Assembly (NCBI GenBank): GCA_019095985.1
Contig: CM032666.1
Span: 56,210,735-56,274,734, forward strand
Direction: 5' to 3'
DNA: 64,000 bases
Source: Streblospio benedicti
Lineage: Eukaryota; Annelida; Polychaeta; Spionida; Spionidae
In this document: positions 33,891 through 47,300 of the stretch, one piece after another
Layout of the letters: each line of letters opens with the position of its first letter
How positions within the stretch are numbered: position 1 is the stretch's first letter
Position numbers and translations under genes: made by a program
Notes under the pieces: generated by a model
The model's input: the letters and a program-made list of their open reading frames with translations, nothing else
What the model was told of the DNA's origin: nothing
Database searches by the model: none

Positions 33891-35347
33891 TGAATATTGA
33901 AGCAGTACATTGTATATGCATCACAACTCTCGGGAATTTTTGAGTGTGAGCAGGCTATTTTAGACAGTTGGCACTTTAAATTTCCCCATCTCAGTTCTGA
34001 TTAGAGACCCCATGCCCCATCACTCCATGTTCGAATCACCGATGATCCACATCAGTATCTTTACTAAGTCCACATCGATGCAGTGAAGATTATCATGTTA
34101 ACATGAAGATTGTAATATATTACTGAGATGGAGCATATCAGGAGACGATTTTCTGAACAATCTGTCTCACTTCTGGAAGTAGTTAACAGTCATTTCACAG
34201 AATGGGATAAAATAGGCCTCCACTATCTATGCATTCCTTCAGTTGGACGATGAGGAACCGACGTAGTGTGTTGATTCGATTGAAGTGCACCTGTGGCTCG
34301 TAGCATGGATCAGTCCAGGGTACAAATAAAAACTACACAGCAGCCTGGTACTAGCTGAATCTAGCTGGGTCCAGCTGCTTTCAAAGATCACGGCCCGATG
34401 GCTAGGCTTAACTTTGACGGTTCCCATTATTGATATGATTCAAAGTCGGAAACTTTTGGTCAGGACTGGCTTGATTTTATAGATATCAGTCCTTTGCTCC
34501 ACGCGCAAATTTTCATATATATACACTCATCAGTCTCCGATCTCCTGAGACATGCACTCTTTTGAGGTATGAATATGGATTCACAGCTGATTTGACATTC
34601 TATTTATAGTATCCTGTTCACTGGTGACATCTGCTTTGCTTTAATGTCACTAGTGGATATTATAGGGGGCTCCATTATATTTAGTAACCGGTAGCTTGTT
34701 TAATACATTACAGGGACATCCACAACAAATGCCTCTACAAATAATTTCTTAAAAAAATAATAGAGTTTTACATAGTTTCCAATTACTAATTAGTCATGTT
34801 ATATGAATCAGAATCAGAATGTGTTTATTAATCATAGAGTCCCTTACAGAGTACAGACATGTAAAATCATTAACAAAATACATGAAAATAAACAGTATCA
34901 AGGTAATAATAAATTGCCACGATGGAATTTTCTTAAAAATCAACTTGAAAAGCTACTTTACACCTCCAATATTAGCATGTTCCCAAACCATGGCAACTTC
35001 ATTCTAGTAAAAATACCATATTTTCAATGCCACGACAAATAATGGCAAAGGCTGTACTTGTTGCGTGTGTTGGCCATCGGTATAGGAAAATAAAGACTTA
35101 ACTCCAACTGTATGCTTTCGTTAATAAACTCTAATGTTATATTGTACACCTGCTAATTTTAATGTCGAGCTTTTCACATAATTGTAATGAATAGAGAAGT
35201 TATATTTGATTTAATCATTTAGTTGTCATGTTTATTGTCACTATTTGATGTAAAACAATCATACTATATGAATTTACTATGCATTTTATATAACACGGTG
35301 AAATGATGTTTAGTTCGAAATTGTCGCCAAATGTCGTATGTTTGAAA
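33891..35347. other. Intergenic region upstream of CEP97
   Basis: No gene seen. A fragment around 34805-35100 (gaatcagaatcagaatgtgt to aataaagacttaactcc) looks like another retroelement tail. The last 60 bases before the CEP97 start codon may be its 5' UTR; no TATA box is evident. Confidence 0.5.
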
Positions 35348-38300
35348 ATGGCGACCAGTGGAGGTAAATTTGTAAATGATATCGTACAAAAATATATTTT
35401 CTGTTCTTTAAAGTAGTTTTCTTGGACACAGAATTAGATCAGACATAACATAAACTATTCCTAATGCTTAAGTGTATTCAACAATCAATATCAAGCGTGA
35501 AAATCCATAATAATTTTACATTTTCAATTGTTTATTAACTATTTTGTCAATCATGCTGTGACATGTCAAAACATCTCAAGCAATGCAAAGTATTGTTGAT
35601 ATAGTTATTGCACCATCTTAAACTTTTATATATGACTTATGAAATGTATTAACCGTTTTCTTGTTTCTAATAATCAGTATCTTTATTTTAAGCATGTGAA
35701 ATTCTATCAACTTTTATGAGTAGATTACCAGTCCATTGGAGACCATTAGCCCATCGCAGAGTACACTGCAGACTTTGTTTGATGTACAAAATAGTGCATG
35801 GCCTTGTAAATATTCCAATTGGCACATACTTTTTCCTGCAAATAAATGGTGTCCACCTCCAACCCATAGCATCCTGTACCCAATATCACCAGTATTCATT
35901 TTTCCCTCATGCAATAGTAGATTGGAATCAGCTCCCTAGAGACACTGTCATCCAAATCTTTGGAGGTCTTCAAGAGTAAGATTTCCAGTGTCTCATCCCC
36001 TACCTTACTAACCTTTCTTCTCATCTCTGCTTTTATCTTGTACTCTCAGCGTCAGGATTAGCCACTCGTACACTCGTATTGACTAGTAAAAACTATTGGA
36101 GGACGAGTGCTAATTTTTAGAAACTCGTCCTTTTGACGAGGAGCAATTCTAAATAATTTGTCATGCAGATATAGAGTTTGTACAAGGAGGACGAGTACCT
36201 TTTTTGCAGGACGAGTAGATATTTGAGGGTTCCTAGTCCTGCTGACGAGTAACACTTTTCCACCTAATCCTGACCCTGACTCTACTAACATTTTATCCCC
36301 CACCCTACGTTTATTCTTATTTGTCCCACTAACACCTATCTCTTTCTTTCTTCTTTACGCACCCAACCTATAAGCATCTAGCAAGATGGAAGGTTGCAAA
36401 ATCTGTAATCTGTAATCAGTCGCTAAAACCGGCCGTTCAGATTCAGATATTTTATTTATAATGACATTGTACACAAATTAAGTAAAACATTACAATAAAA
36501 GCAACAAAAAACAATTATGAGGATAAATTAGATATTAATTAAAAGATGTGACTAAACACTAGACAGCCTAACGGAAATCAGTACCAAGAATTGAAAACCC
36601 AGCATGACTGCTATGATGATAAAATTTAGAATTCTAAAAACATTTCATGGTACTAAATATATAGTGCTCAATTTGATTATGCTAATTTTATATTGAAATA
36701 AACTTTTCTCTAAATTGAAAAATAGACTGACTTGGATTTCATTTTTATATCCCCCCGTACATACCGGTACATTAACTAATTTTGCGACAGGGTATCGCAA
36801 TTATGATTATGATGATGAATTTATCTCAAAATCAGTGAATGTACCGGTATATACAATTTTTTCTTTCCATATTATTTTTCAGGTAGCAATATTGATATTC
36901 TCAATTTGAGTGAACAAGGTCTGTCTAAGATTAATGTTCATCATGATCCACCTCCAAAAGTCCTTATATTGGACACAAATGATATTTCAAGGATTGAGAA
37001 CCTTGAATGGTGTAGGCATTTACAACAGGTTTGTAATTATATGGTACTATTTTGTTCTTTTCATATTTATGAAGTACTAAGTATATAAGTCTTGAAATCC
37101 ATGCAAATTCATGGCTATGCTGATGAAACGAAGCTGTTCAAGAAATACTAATATCCAAAATACATATGCTAAAATATAGTCAGGAACTCAATATTTTCTC
37201 AATGTTTTGTTGCAGCTTTCTATTGCACATAATAAGATATCTCACATACATGGTCTGAGTACACTTGTAAATCTCACTGTCCTCAATCTCAGCTTCAATC
37301 ATATCACCCATATTGACGGTATGTTAACAATTATTATTTATCATATGCAAAATATATTTATTATATGCTCATACCATTGGAATCCCTGAAATGAGTTAAA
37401 TGTTATGAAAATCTTTATCATTGAGATTGAGTATTCAAGTTTTAATAATATTCGTTGTTAATGTTCAAGTCTATTTCTAGTGTTGCAATATAATATTGGC
37501 AATATGTTCAAAGTAAGATACAAAATTGTTATTTTGATCAAGTTTCAAATAATTCAGTTATTTTTATTTGTTGGTAATGTTTATTGTATAATTTCATTTT
37601 ATTACATTGTATTTCAGGCTTGAAACTACTTACCAATTTAGCTTGGGTTAACTTATCAAGTAATAATATCAAGGTATATGCTTTGTTTATAATATGTACC
37701 GTAAATACATCTTGAAAATTTGGAACATTTATTTTTGAAATAATTATTGATTTGTTTTATATGTGGAATACTGTTAATATCTGGGTGCACTTAAGAAGTT
37801 TGAAATAAATCAGTTCTGTTATTCAATGACAAAAATACATTTTTCTAAATAAATCTATAATGTAGGCTGTTTGTTTCGTATAAAAACTAACATGTTAACT
37901 TTTGTTCCTTGATTTTTTTCTCAATACTTTATCCCATATTGTATTGAGTAGGTGTTTCAATTATTGTTAATGAACTAGTGAAGGAATAAGTACTAGCCCA
38001 TTTTTATATTGAGATCTAAGAAATTTACCAATCTGTATACATGCATAGAGTGTGTGATCAGTGATAGTGATTATTGCAATGCATTTTCATGTTCAACTAA
38101 ATTCTTTAGGTGATCGAAAACCTTGACAACAACATTTTCCTTCAGCATTTAGACTTATCAGACAACATCATCACTTCTTTATCTGATCTCTCTTTTGCGA
38201 CACAGCTAAAGGTGAGACATTTGTTTTTGTACTGTTCGTATTATAAATGAACAAAACAATCACAATTGAATATTGTACTACAGTATTCTAGAATGGTGAT

Positions 38301-41300
38301 ATTTGAATTTATTTAATTTGGGTAAAATGTTATGGGATCATTTATTTGATTTATCATCTCATCAATTTTAAAATAACAATTTTGAAACATTGTGACAATT
38401 ACCGTTACACGTTTTAATACATTGTCTATTTAACTTTACATGTTGGATGAATGCTAATATGACAAGTTTTAATTCCCACAATGTCTGGTTTCATTTTAAA
38501 TGAATTTTTTTAAATATATACACTCCATAAACTGATTTGAACTCCCTCTATGTTTTTTGCTGCAATACGGGAAAAGTAATTTAAATGCTAAAGATCAACT
38601 AATGGTCATAGCCGGGATAGCCATGTATTTGGATACATACAGATGCTACAAGATGGAGTCAGATAGTCAGTTTGGAGATTTAAACTGTCCTCTGCTTCGG
38701 CAGTACTGATGTTCTTAGCTACAATAGTGTATATTTTTACATTTTCAGACATTGTTACTTCATGGAAATAAAATTTCTACATTGAAAACAGCGTCTCAAC
38801 ATTTACCATCATCTTTGACCATATTATCTCTCGCAGAAAATGACTTGGAGGATTTAAATGAGGTCAAACATATACCTTCTTATTATTTTAAAAATGTAAT
38901 CAATAATAATATTCTTTTCATTCAGTTCAATGATTATGAAAAAAAAGATATTCTATCATTCCGTGCACAAATCTCCGCCAATTACCCACGCTGATTGGTC
39001 AATCAGCGTGCTCAATTTTGTGATGGAAAACACGCGCGCGGAGACCACTACTACGGCGCTAGTCTAAACTCCTCACATTATCAATACAGCCGCTGACGTC
39101 GCAAGGCGTGTTCCGTGTAGCGGAGAGCAGAAGTTTAGACTAGCGCCGTAGTAGTGGTCTCCGCGCGCTCTTTTTTTGGCAAAATTGACTTGCAATGAGA
39201 ATGTTATAATATGATTTATTTTAAAATAAAATGGATTTTAGCCATGATGAACTTCGTTCGGGTAAATCAGACGTCAGCATGCTCAATTTTGCGATTGACA
39301 CTCCAATCTCGTGGTCAATTCCTACATTCTACATACTTACTGAGCAGCCTGTAAATGAATTGTAACCTAGCTGCTGTATTTGATACATTTTATGTACTAT
39401 CACATAAAATGTAACGGAACTTTTCTTTTAGGTCTCTTACCTCTCCCACCTGAGCCACCTGGACCAGTTGTCGGTGATGAACAACCCGTGTGTTCTCATC
39501 ACAGCAGATAAAGAATTGTATCCTTCAACATTGGGTTATGATAGTTGCTTAGATTAATTTAAAGCCTTTTTATATATTAATGGTTTTGTATTGATTGACT
39601 GGAGTCATTTGCACAAGACACCTTATCCCACTTGTTTTTGTTTTTTTTGTTTTTTTTACAAGCAATAGACTAGTTTGCTAATAGAAATATTAGAGTACAA
39701 TCGTAGTACCACCACTAGGTGGCATATAGTTACAAAACTATGGAATACATAGTTTTACATAAGTGTTTTAGTCTCGATCAATCATACGCTGTGATATTAC
39801 AGCGTAGCAGGAAGAAATGATAGAGAATGTTATTTCTCTAAGAAATACCCGCAAAGCAATTGTTTGTATCCACCTGGTGGCATATATGGTATTACAATAG
39901 TTCTAGTTGTCTATGGTTTGTGGATTTTCATTTTTTGACACCATATAATTAGGACCTGCATGAATGAAACCAGTTGCATGGCATATTCTTATATTTATGC
40001 AATCCATGGTAGATGATGATTTATGAGTTTATAAGTCTGTCTAATTGATTCATATTTTGACTGCAAGAGTTCTCAAATTCTGCTTTACACGGCACATATT
40101 CACAATTTTACATGACAGATTCTGCTCATAGTCACACAAGTTTGGGCTCTAAAGATTAGGATGCAGTTCTCAGCATGGAATAACTTAACAAGTAACTATG
40201 ATGGTCATAAGTTTGACATCTGTTACTACAGTGTACAGTGTTAGGAAAATAGTTTTAGTAGTAAAGGGCTTTTTTCCTTAACCAATGATGTAGCGGTTTT
40301 GATTATAGGCCGTTTGTCATTAACTGGTGTTTCAATCTGAACATTTTGGATGGTTATGTGGTCACTGAAAAAGAAGGGTAAGTTGATGTTTATGTTTCTG
40401 ATACATGCTTTGATCGTACTTATCGCAATATTCAATGTTACTATTATTTGTTATGGACGCTACTTTCTGCTGCATAAATTTCTTTAAGACCGTTAGAATA
40501 ATGTTCTATTACATAATATTGTCCAAATAGTTCAATAGAAGTGCATGTAAAAAATATTCCTCAAATCTCTAAAATGCAAAAGATTATTTGATGGATTATT
40601 TCCTGGCAAAAGTGATAATCTGAGTAGAAATTAGAAAGAAATACATGTACATGTATAAATGGTAGAAAATAATTTTGTGTCAAATTAGTGTGCTATATGC
40701 ATTAGAAATAAAGAAATATGAAAACAAAACAATTGCATGTGTTACTTTTTCTACAGGATACACCTAGTACATATATCTAAATATATATATAAATGTATCA
40801 TATGACACTAAGTTATATAATGTTTGCGCCAACAGTAGGTATTTATGTAAACAGTGGGCCCCTTTTTAAATGAAAGTGACACCACTGTACCTTAGGTGGT
40901 CCTAGCCCAGAAGGAAGAATTAATGTGCTACTAATGTACAGGGCTCCATCTTTTGTGTATTGTGCAGTTTATTGCATTTCTTTATAACTGTAACACGTAG
41001 ATTGGTGCCTCAGGGCCACTAGAAGCCAAGTTCTCTCTTTGTTTGAGCCCAGATTCATGTAAAAGTCCCATCCCCTAAATTGCTTATTCTTCAAATCAAA
41101 AGCAATCTACAGTATGTTGATTATTTTTATAATTGGCTAAAAGTAGCAGTCACTTGTGTTTGGTCAAAAGTCACTCATCAGACGTCTCGAAACCAAAACA
41201 AGTTACTACCAATCCATGTGACAACAAAATTGAAGACAAACTCAGCAATGAATGTGAATTTGTACCAGCTGATTTGTACACGGAAAACATCAGACAATAA

Positions 41301-44300
41301 AGTATGTGTGTGAAAAGGTTCCATTGGTCAAGTGTCTGCTTTGAGCTTTCACCATGACATCCATTCAATCACGATATGAGTACACTATTCCAATTATACG
41401 ACATGACAATGCTGGATATGAGCCAGATTTAGTGAATTTTCAAAGAAACTTGTATTGGCAGTTTTGCATTGATCTGTACTAGGCATGTTCATACAACATT
41501 TGCATTACAGTGCTGTATGAGTGAGTTTTACCGGGTACATGTACCCAACATTACAATATGTTCTGATAATGCAACTCCATTTGCATGTTTTTGTAAGCAT
41601 TAATTTACTGCTACAAGCAATACAGGATTAGTAAGCATTCTGAAATGATTCATTTATTACATGCTTATGTCGTTTTGCTTTTTATTCTGTTGATAAATCA
41701 TTCAATTTTAACATGCTTGATAATATATCAATTTTAAACAATGCACAGAAGTTTTATCATGTTTTGTTTTTAAACGAGCTGTTCTTATGTTGTTAATGAT
41801 GTTTGTAAAAGTGACAAAGAAAGTTTTGTGGGACAAAGAATGTGTACACGGACATGCGGACTGAGGATCTAGTCTGGATCTGTTGGATCGCTGCCAGCTG
41901 AATAGACTAGTCCACTATGTTTATTTGTGTCATATCTAAATATGGTGTGGCGAAAGGACCATAACCTTTCACAAGTGATAATGAGTTGTTATAAAATTGT
42001 TTTAATTGATATACTTGGGTATTAATATTGACCAAACTGAAAGTTTTTTTCTTGTTTGTGGCAATATTTGGATAACATTTGTTTTTGATGTAATATTGGA
42101 TAGAGAATATAGCAGTGTCAGTTTGACAGACACCATTGGTTCAGTGCTCCTTTGTTTAGGTAAAATAACGTCTTCATAACAATAGGAAAATGGTCGTGTC
42201 GTACGACTTATTGTGAAATATTTAATGATTTAGTGATTTATCAATTCATAATTTTTAGTTAAGAATATGTTTAGAAATATAAATAGCTGTTTGAAATTAA
42301 TTTTATATGTTGTATTAATTTTTCTTATTACACTGAAAAAGACAAGAGTCTTAGACGTATTGCAATGTTTTCTAATGCTTTAAACTCTAATGACTAGTAA
42401 TGACAGACGGTTTACTTGTGAATGTTTATATGTTGTTTACAAAAAGATGTCTTTTTCTGTGAGTCAAGAGTTTATAATAGAACCGTATAAAATGAATTCA
42501 AGTCATGAAATTGATAAAACCTGTACACCATTCTTAAAATCCACTGTAAAATGTATTTTATAATGTCATAAAGCTGAAAGATATCATGAACGTATATATC
42601 GATAAAAATATTTTCTTTTAAATCAAAGTTCAAAATGAAGCTGTGTACGTGTGGTATCATTAGAGATCTGAGGAACCATCAAAGCAGGTTTTAGCTTTTG
42701 TTCTGATGAATCTTTGAACACTCTTTACTTAGTTATACTCTTCTTATGATTAATGACGTAAACTTAAGCTAGACCTTTAAAAACCACTATTTGTGTGATT
42801 GTGCAGGTTGAAGGCTGAGTGGTTGTACAGTCAAGGAAAGGGCCGCCATTTCCGGCCGGGTCAGCACTTCCACCTGGTGCAGTATCTCAAGTCCGTCTGT
42901 CCCCCACAAACGTCAAAGTCGCAGGTAATGCACACTACACCACTCTATAGGTCATTTTTAATCAGCTATTAGGAGTTTGTTTGACTTGCTCATTAAATGT
43001 CACACCTCATTCCATATTCAGTTTTCAGATTATTACCATTAAATACTATGTGTTTATCATATACTTACTTTATTTTATATGTTTGTTTAACTTATCATTC
43101 TCTTTAGGTTCAACTTGATTTGCTATTTTATTCTGCTGTGTACTTCACGTGAATATTTCACATTAAACCTCAGATTTAGATTTAACCTCTTTATATTTAA
43201 CTCTACTTACATTCATTTGATATTGTAATGATCTTATTTTGAATTGTGTCTATGAAAATATCTTGTGTTGATTTTTTTTAAACAATCACTGTGATTTCTG
43301 AGAGTTGCGCTATCTGTAAATACTAATGTTTTTTGTGTTTTTTGTGATTGAAGGTTGTTAAAGAGGAGGAGGATGTGCATCTGAGTCGGGTGCTCCAAAA
43401 ACAGCGCGCGTATCAACAGCAACTGCAAGAGTCCGATGCATTTGCACAGACTCAGACAACGTACCTTCCCTCCGAGAGTTCTCAGTCTTCCATTTGTACT
43501 GTTGATGATGGTAAGAGGTTTTAGTCTATTTACTTTAGGAAATAGTATTCCTCCTGTCTGGGTTTTGTGTAGTCTGTCAGTGTTTGAAACTCGCAGGAAA
43601 AAGTTCAGGCCCAGCAGGGCCCTTAACTTTAAATAGTTGGGGGCCCTGATCACAAATTGAGGGCCCTGTTGTGATGTGTGTTTGAAATGTTAGCTTAAAA
43701 AAGTGGCAAAGTATGGAATTCACTCTGACTAACCAAAATTCACCAAAAATAGTTAAGGGACAGCAGGGCCCTTAAGTCCTAAAAGTTAAGAGCCCTGGTC
43801 AAACGTTGAGGGCTCAGGGCCCTCTGGCCCCCTACTATTTCAAACACTGAGTTTGTACTTATATAACCCATGTGTCCACAGTGTATTGTGATACAAGGAT
43901 ACAAAAGGTATACAAGGACATATACAGTGGAACCTCTCAATTAAAACCACCCAGTAACTGACTGGCCTCAAATGATCTTAATAGAAAGGTTGTTTTATGT
44001 ATGGATATAAATGGTGGTCTCTGGAGTTTTAATGCCTCAAGAAATGGTCGTCCATTTAGTCACTAGTCCACTCGTCCAGGCTAGTAGAAATTGGGAAGGA
44101 CTAGTGCTGAATTTAATTCACTAGCTGTGGAGCCAAAACACATTTGGCAACTTGTCAGGACGAGTAATAGTCCGGTGGCCAAACCAGTATTATCAGCTGG
44201 AGCACGCAATCGGGTACGCATGATGTTTTAAATTATGATTGATTCTGACTAATTTGAGGTTGCCGAACATACACGTATAACTTTTGGGGAGGACTAATAC

Positions 44301-47300
44301 CTTTGTAAAGTTACTAGTCTTGCTAATGAGTAACAACTGAGGCCTTAACTGGGAGACTGGACATTCGGTCTTTATTAGATGTTCTACTGGTATGGTTTAA
44401 ACGTTAATATTCTGGTATAAGAGATGCAATTCCTGCTAGTCTAGCATACTGCATTGTGGTAATATCAATAGCACCTGTAGTTGTTTGTTCACATGCAAAT
44501 GTTTTAAACCATCATTGATGGTACTTTTCCAATTAATGTCTGGATCTACATTGTAACTTTGTCTGTTACCAGCCATTTCCATATCATAATTTTGTCTTAA
44601 TGTTTATGAGCAGAAGTTGCAGAACTGTTCTTTCAAGGTTAGCTTTCAACAGTTTGTTCTAGTTATGAAGTGTTACATTCTTATTTTTGTTTTTGTTTAT
44701 TTTTCTGAATGACTGTATATTCTCTAGCCATCCATGTTAAGAATCAAGAATAAGAATTAGTATTGATACATATTCATGTAGTGTGCTTTGTAAAGGGAGA
44801 CTGAGATGGCTAGGTAATTTTGCGCACCCTGCTGGATTAGCAAAGTGAGAAAGCTTGTAAATTCAAGGAGAGTAAGGCAGTGGAAGACCAAAACAGAGTT
44901 GGGATGCAGTCATGCAGAAAGCATGTCTGGGCATGAGTTTATTAGATCGTAATGATCAAAAGGCTTGAAGAGGATAGATTAGGAATAGACTGGGCAGCCA
45001 GGCCACACCCTGTGAATGAGGAATACTTAGGGCTTGCTCAAATAAATTTGATTGATTGTTTTATAGATTCATGTAAAATCCCATGGGCTTTTGGATTGAA
45101 CATTGTGAATTAAGGGGGTGGGCTTTTTTATAAGGAGTATTTATGTTGAGATTTCAGTAGTTCTGATATTTGTCATGGTGCGGTTACTGGTAAGTGTGTC
45201 TGGTCGTTTACGTGGACGTTTGCGACAAACAAGCAAATTTTGAACTCAAATATCACATATGGTGTATTGAAAATCTTGTGAATCATTAATCGCCATGACA
45301 GCCATTCAACAGGCTCACGTGAACTGTACACCCACATGCATAATTACTAGATACATTTATGCAACAGAGTCAGTGTATTCAATGGTAGGAAAAATCTGAC
45401 CTACTGGTATTAATAGCAGACATTTTCCTGTAGCATATGTGATCATTGTGTTAATTTCAAGCCCTAGGAATATATGTGTGCACCAATCATGCGACCATGA
45501 AATATAGTTACATCAATATACTACATTTGATTTTGGAAAATAATTAAAAAAAACCATTAGAAACTTTAGATTATAAATCGAGGACCATTAAATTATTATG
45601 CTGCTTTCTGTGGTGTTGGAGCAGCCTATTGAACACTTTGTCTATTAATGAAGCATAGGAATGGGCATGTCAATCAATACATCTTTTCATTGTAGGTGCA
45701 TTGTAGAAACAAGATTTTCTACGTTTCAAATAATGTAGCACTCATGTTGACTCAGAGTCATGCCAAATTTGATTCTTATATGGTCATGCGATTTCTTTCA
45801 TAACCTTTTTTAGCTGTCACATTTTACGCATGAATTGATTTGTTGATCTTTTTAGTGCTCAACCTTGTTTTTTGTCAGAAATAAATTGGGGTTAGTCTCA
45901 TTCAGAACGCTAGCATTTAGATATTTATATAACATGGTGAAATGCATTATTTACATTCCACTCTGAAACTCACTGACCCAACATCATCAAAGAAGATAAA
46001 ATTACACAAATAAAAACGGGAGATATTGCATTCGCTTCTCTTGTTCCATCTTTGTAGTCTTTGTGAATTGTCTTTTGACAAAACCAAGCAGTTAATTGGC
46101 AAAATGATGTCTGAAAGCAGCGGGAAATGTAAATATGCAATCTCTAAATTCATGTATCTATGGCCACTAACCTTTGATTCAGTTACATATGCCTATATAA
46201 TTATGTACCCCATGATCTCAAGCTGTTTCTCGTCTAAATTTTGAATTCACTCAATATTGCCATTGTCCTCCAGTATTCTACAAGCACGATCTAGTTATGG
46301 ATCATCCTGATGCCTGAGTACGTGTATTGATAGAAATTTTGAGGTGAAACAACTTTTGCAGATGTCATTTTGACCAACATATCGAGCGGGTCAGCAATGT
46401 CAGGGGCAGCCTCTGCGGTCATGTCTGGTGGCGAGACGTATAAGGGCTACCCCATCAAAGCCTGGCATGCTGGTGAGTAGGCGTATCATGGTCATATAAT
46501 TACTCATTCAAGAAACATCCAGATCTATCTATATTTTTCAATTTTGTAGAATATTTTAAATATTTTCAGTGGCTAGTATTGATTCTGAACAAACCTGAAA
46601 GGCATATTTAAATATCTTTTTAAAACTTATCCATTAGAATTTCATTAAAGAATGTTTTCAGCGCCGGTATAACAACAGAGTGAAATGATACATTGTGTTG
46701 GTGAAATTGAATTATGATTACGTTTTCTGGTGAAAGTGATGCATGAAAATATATTCATTTGGACCAACCATAGAATATTTGTACGTTTATCCATGAGATA
46801 ATTATAGTGCAATAAGCATTTTGAATACTTAATTTGTGAATTGAAAACTATAGGGTAGAAATTTTTAGAAGCCAATATGATACAATTTTCCCCCAACCAA
46901 GTCTTTTCATTGCAAAATTTCAAAACAGTAATGTAATTTTGTATTCAGATATCTGGTCCAAATTGAGCATTATTTCAATTTAGGAATCAATGTTGTATTT
47001 TCCTCATTAAATCCACGAATTTGATAACAATAGATTTATTTAGCTGAATGTACCATATAAAAGCAAAATGATACTTAATGTATGAATTCCATAGAGAAAT
47101 GGTTCATAGAAATTATGTCAACATTGATAGTTCAATTCATACAAACTCTTTGTGAATTCTTTATTTGCATTCTAACTGGATTTATATTATTTATTTTGCT
47201 GCTTTAGAATGTTTCATTTACTCTCCTTTGTCATGCATTATTTGACTCATAAATTGCATTTTGTTAGAACACCCACTTGCTTTACAAACATATTTAAAAT

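Noticed and set aside
34031-34060. tRNA-like gttcgaatcacc
   Set aside because: No paired acceptor stem or A box around it.
39690-39910. Possible inverted repeat around ggtggcatata words
   Set aside because: The two arms align only over a short, gapped stretch; not enough to call an element.
40304-40311. Acceptor directly before GCCGTTTGTC for CEP97 exon 8
   Set aside because: An upstream acceptor at 40292-40293 keeps phase and adds FDYR, giving FDYRPF as in human CEP97 (FDYRPY).
43234-43653. 139-residue minus-strand ORF
   Set aside because: It is antisense to a CEP97 exon and crosses into a hAT-like MITE; no family resemblance.
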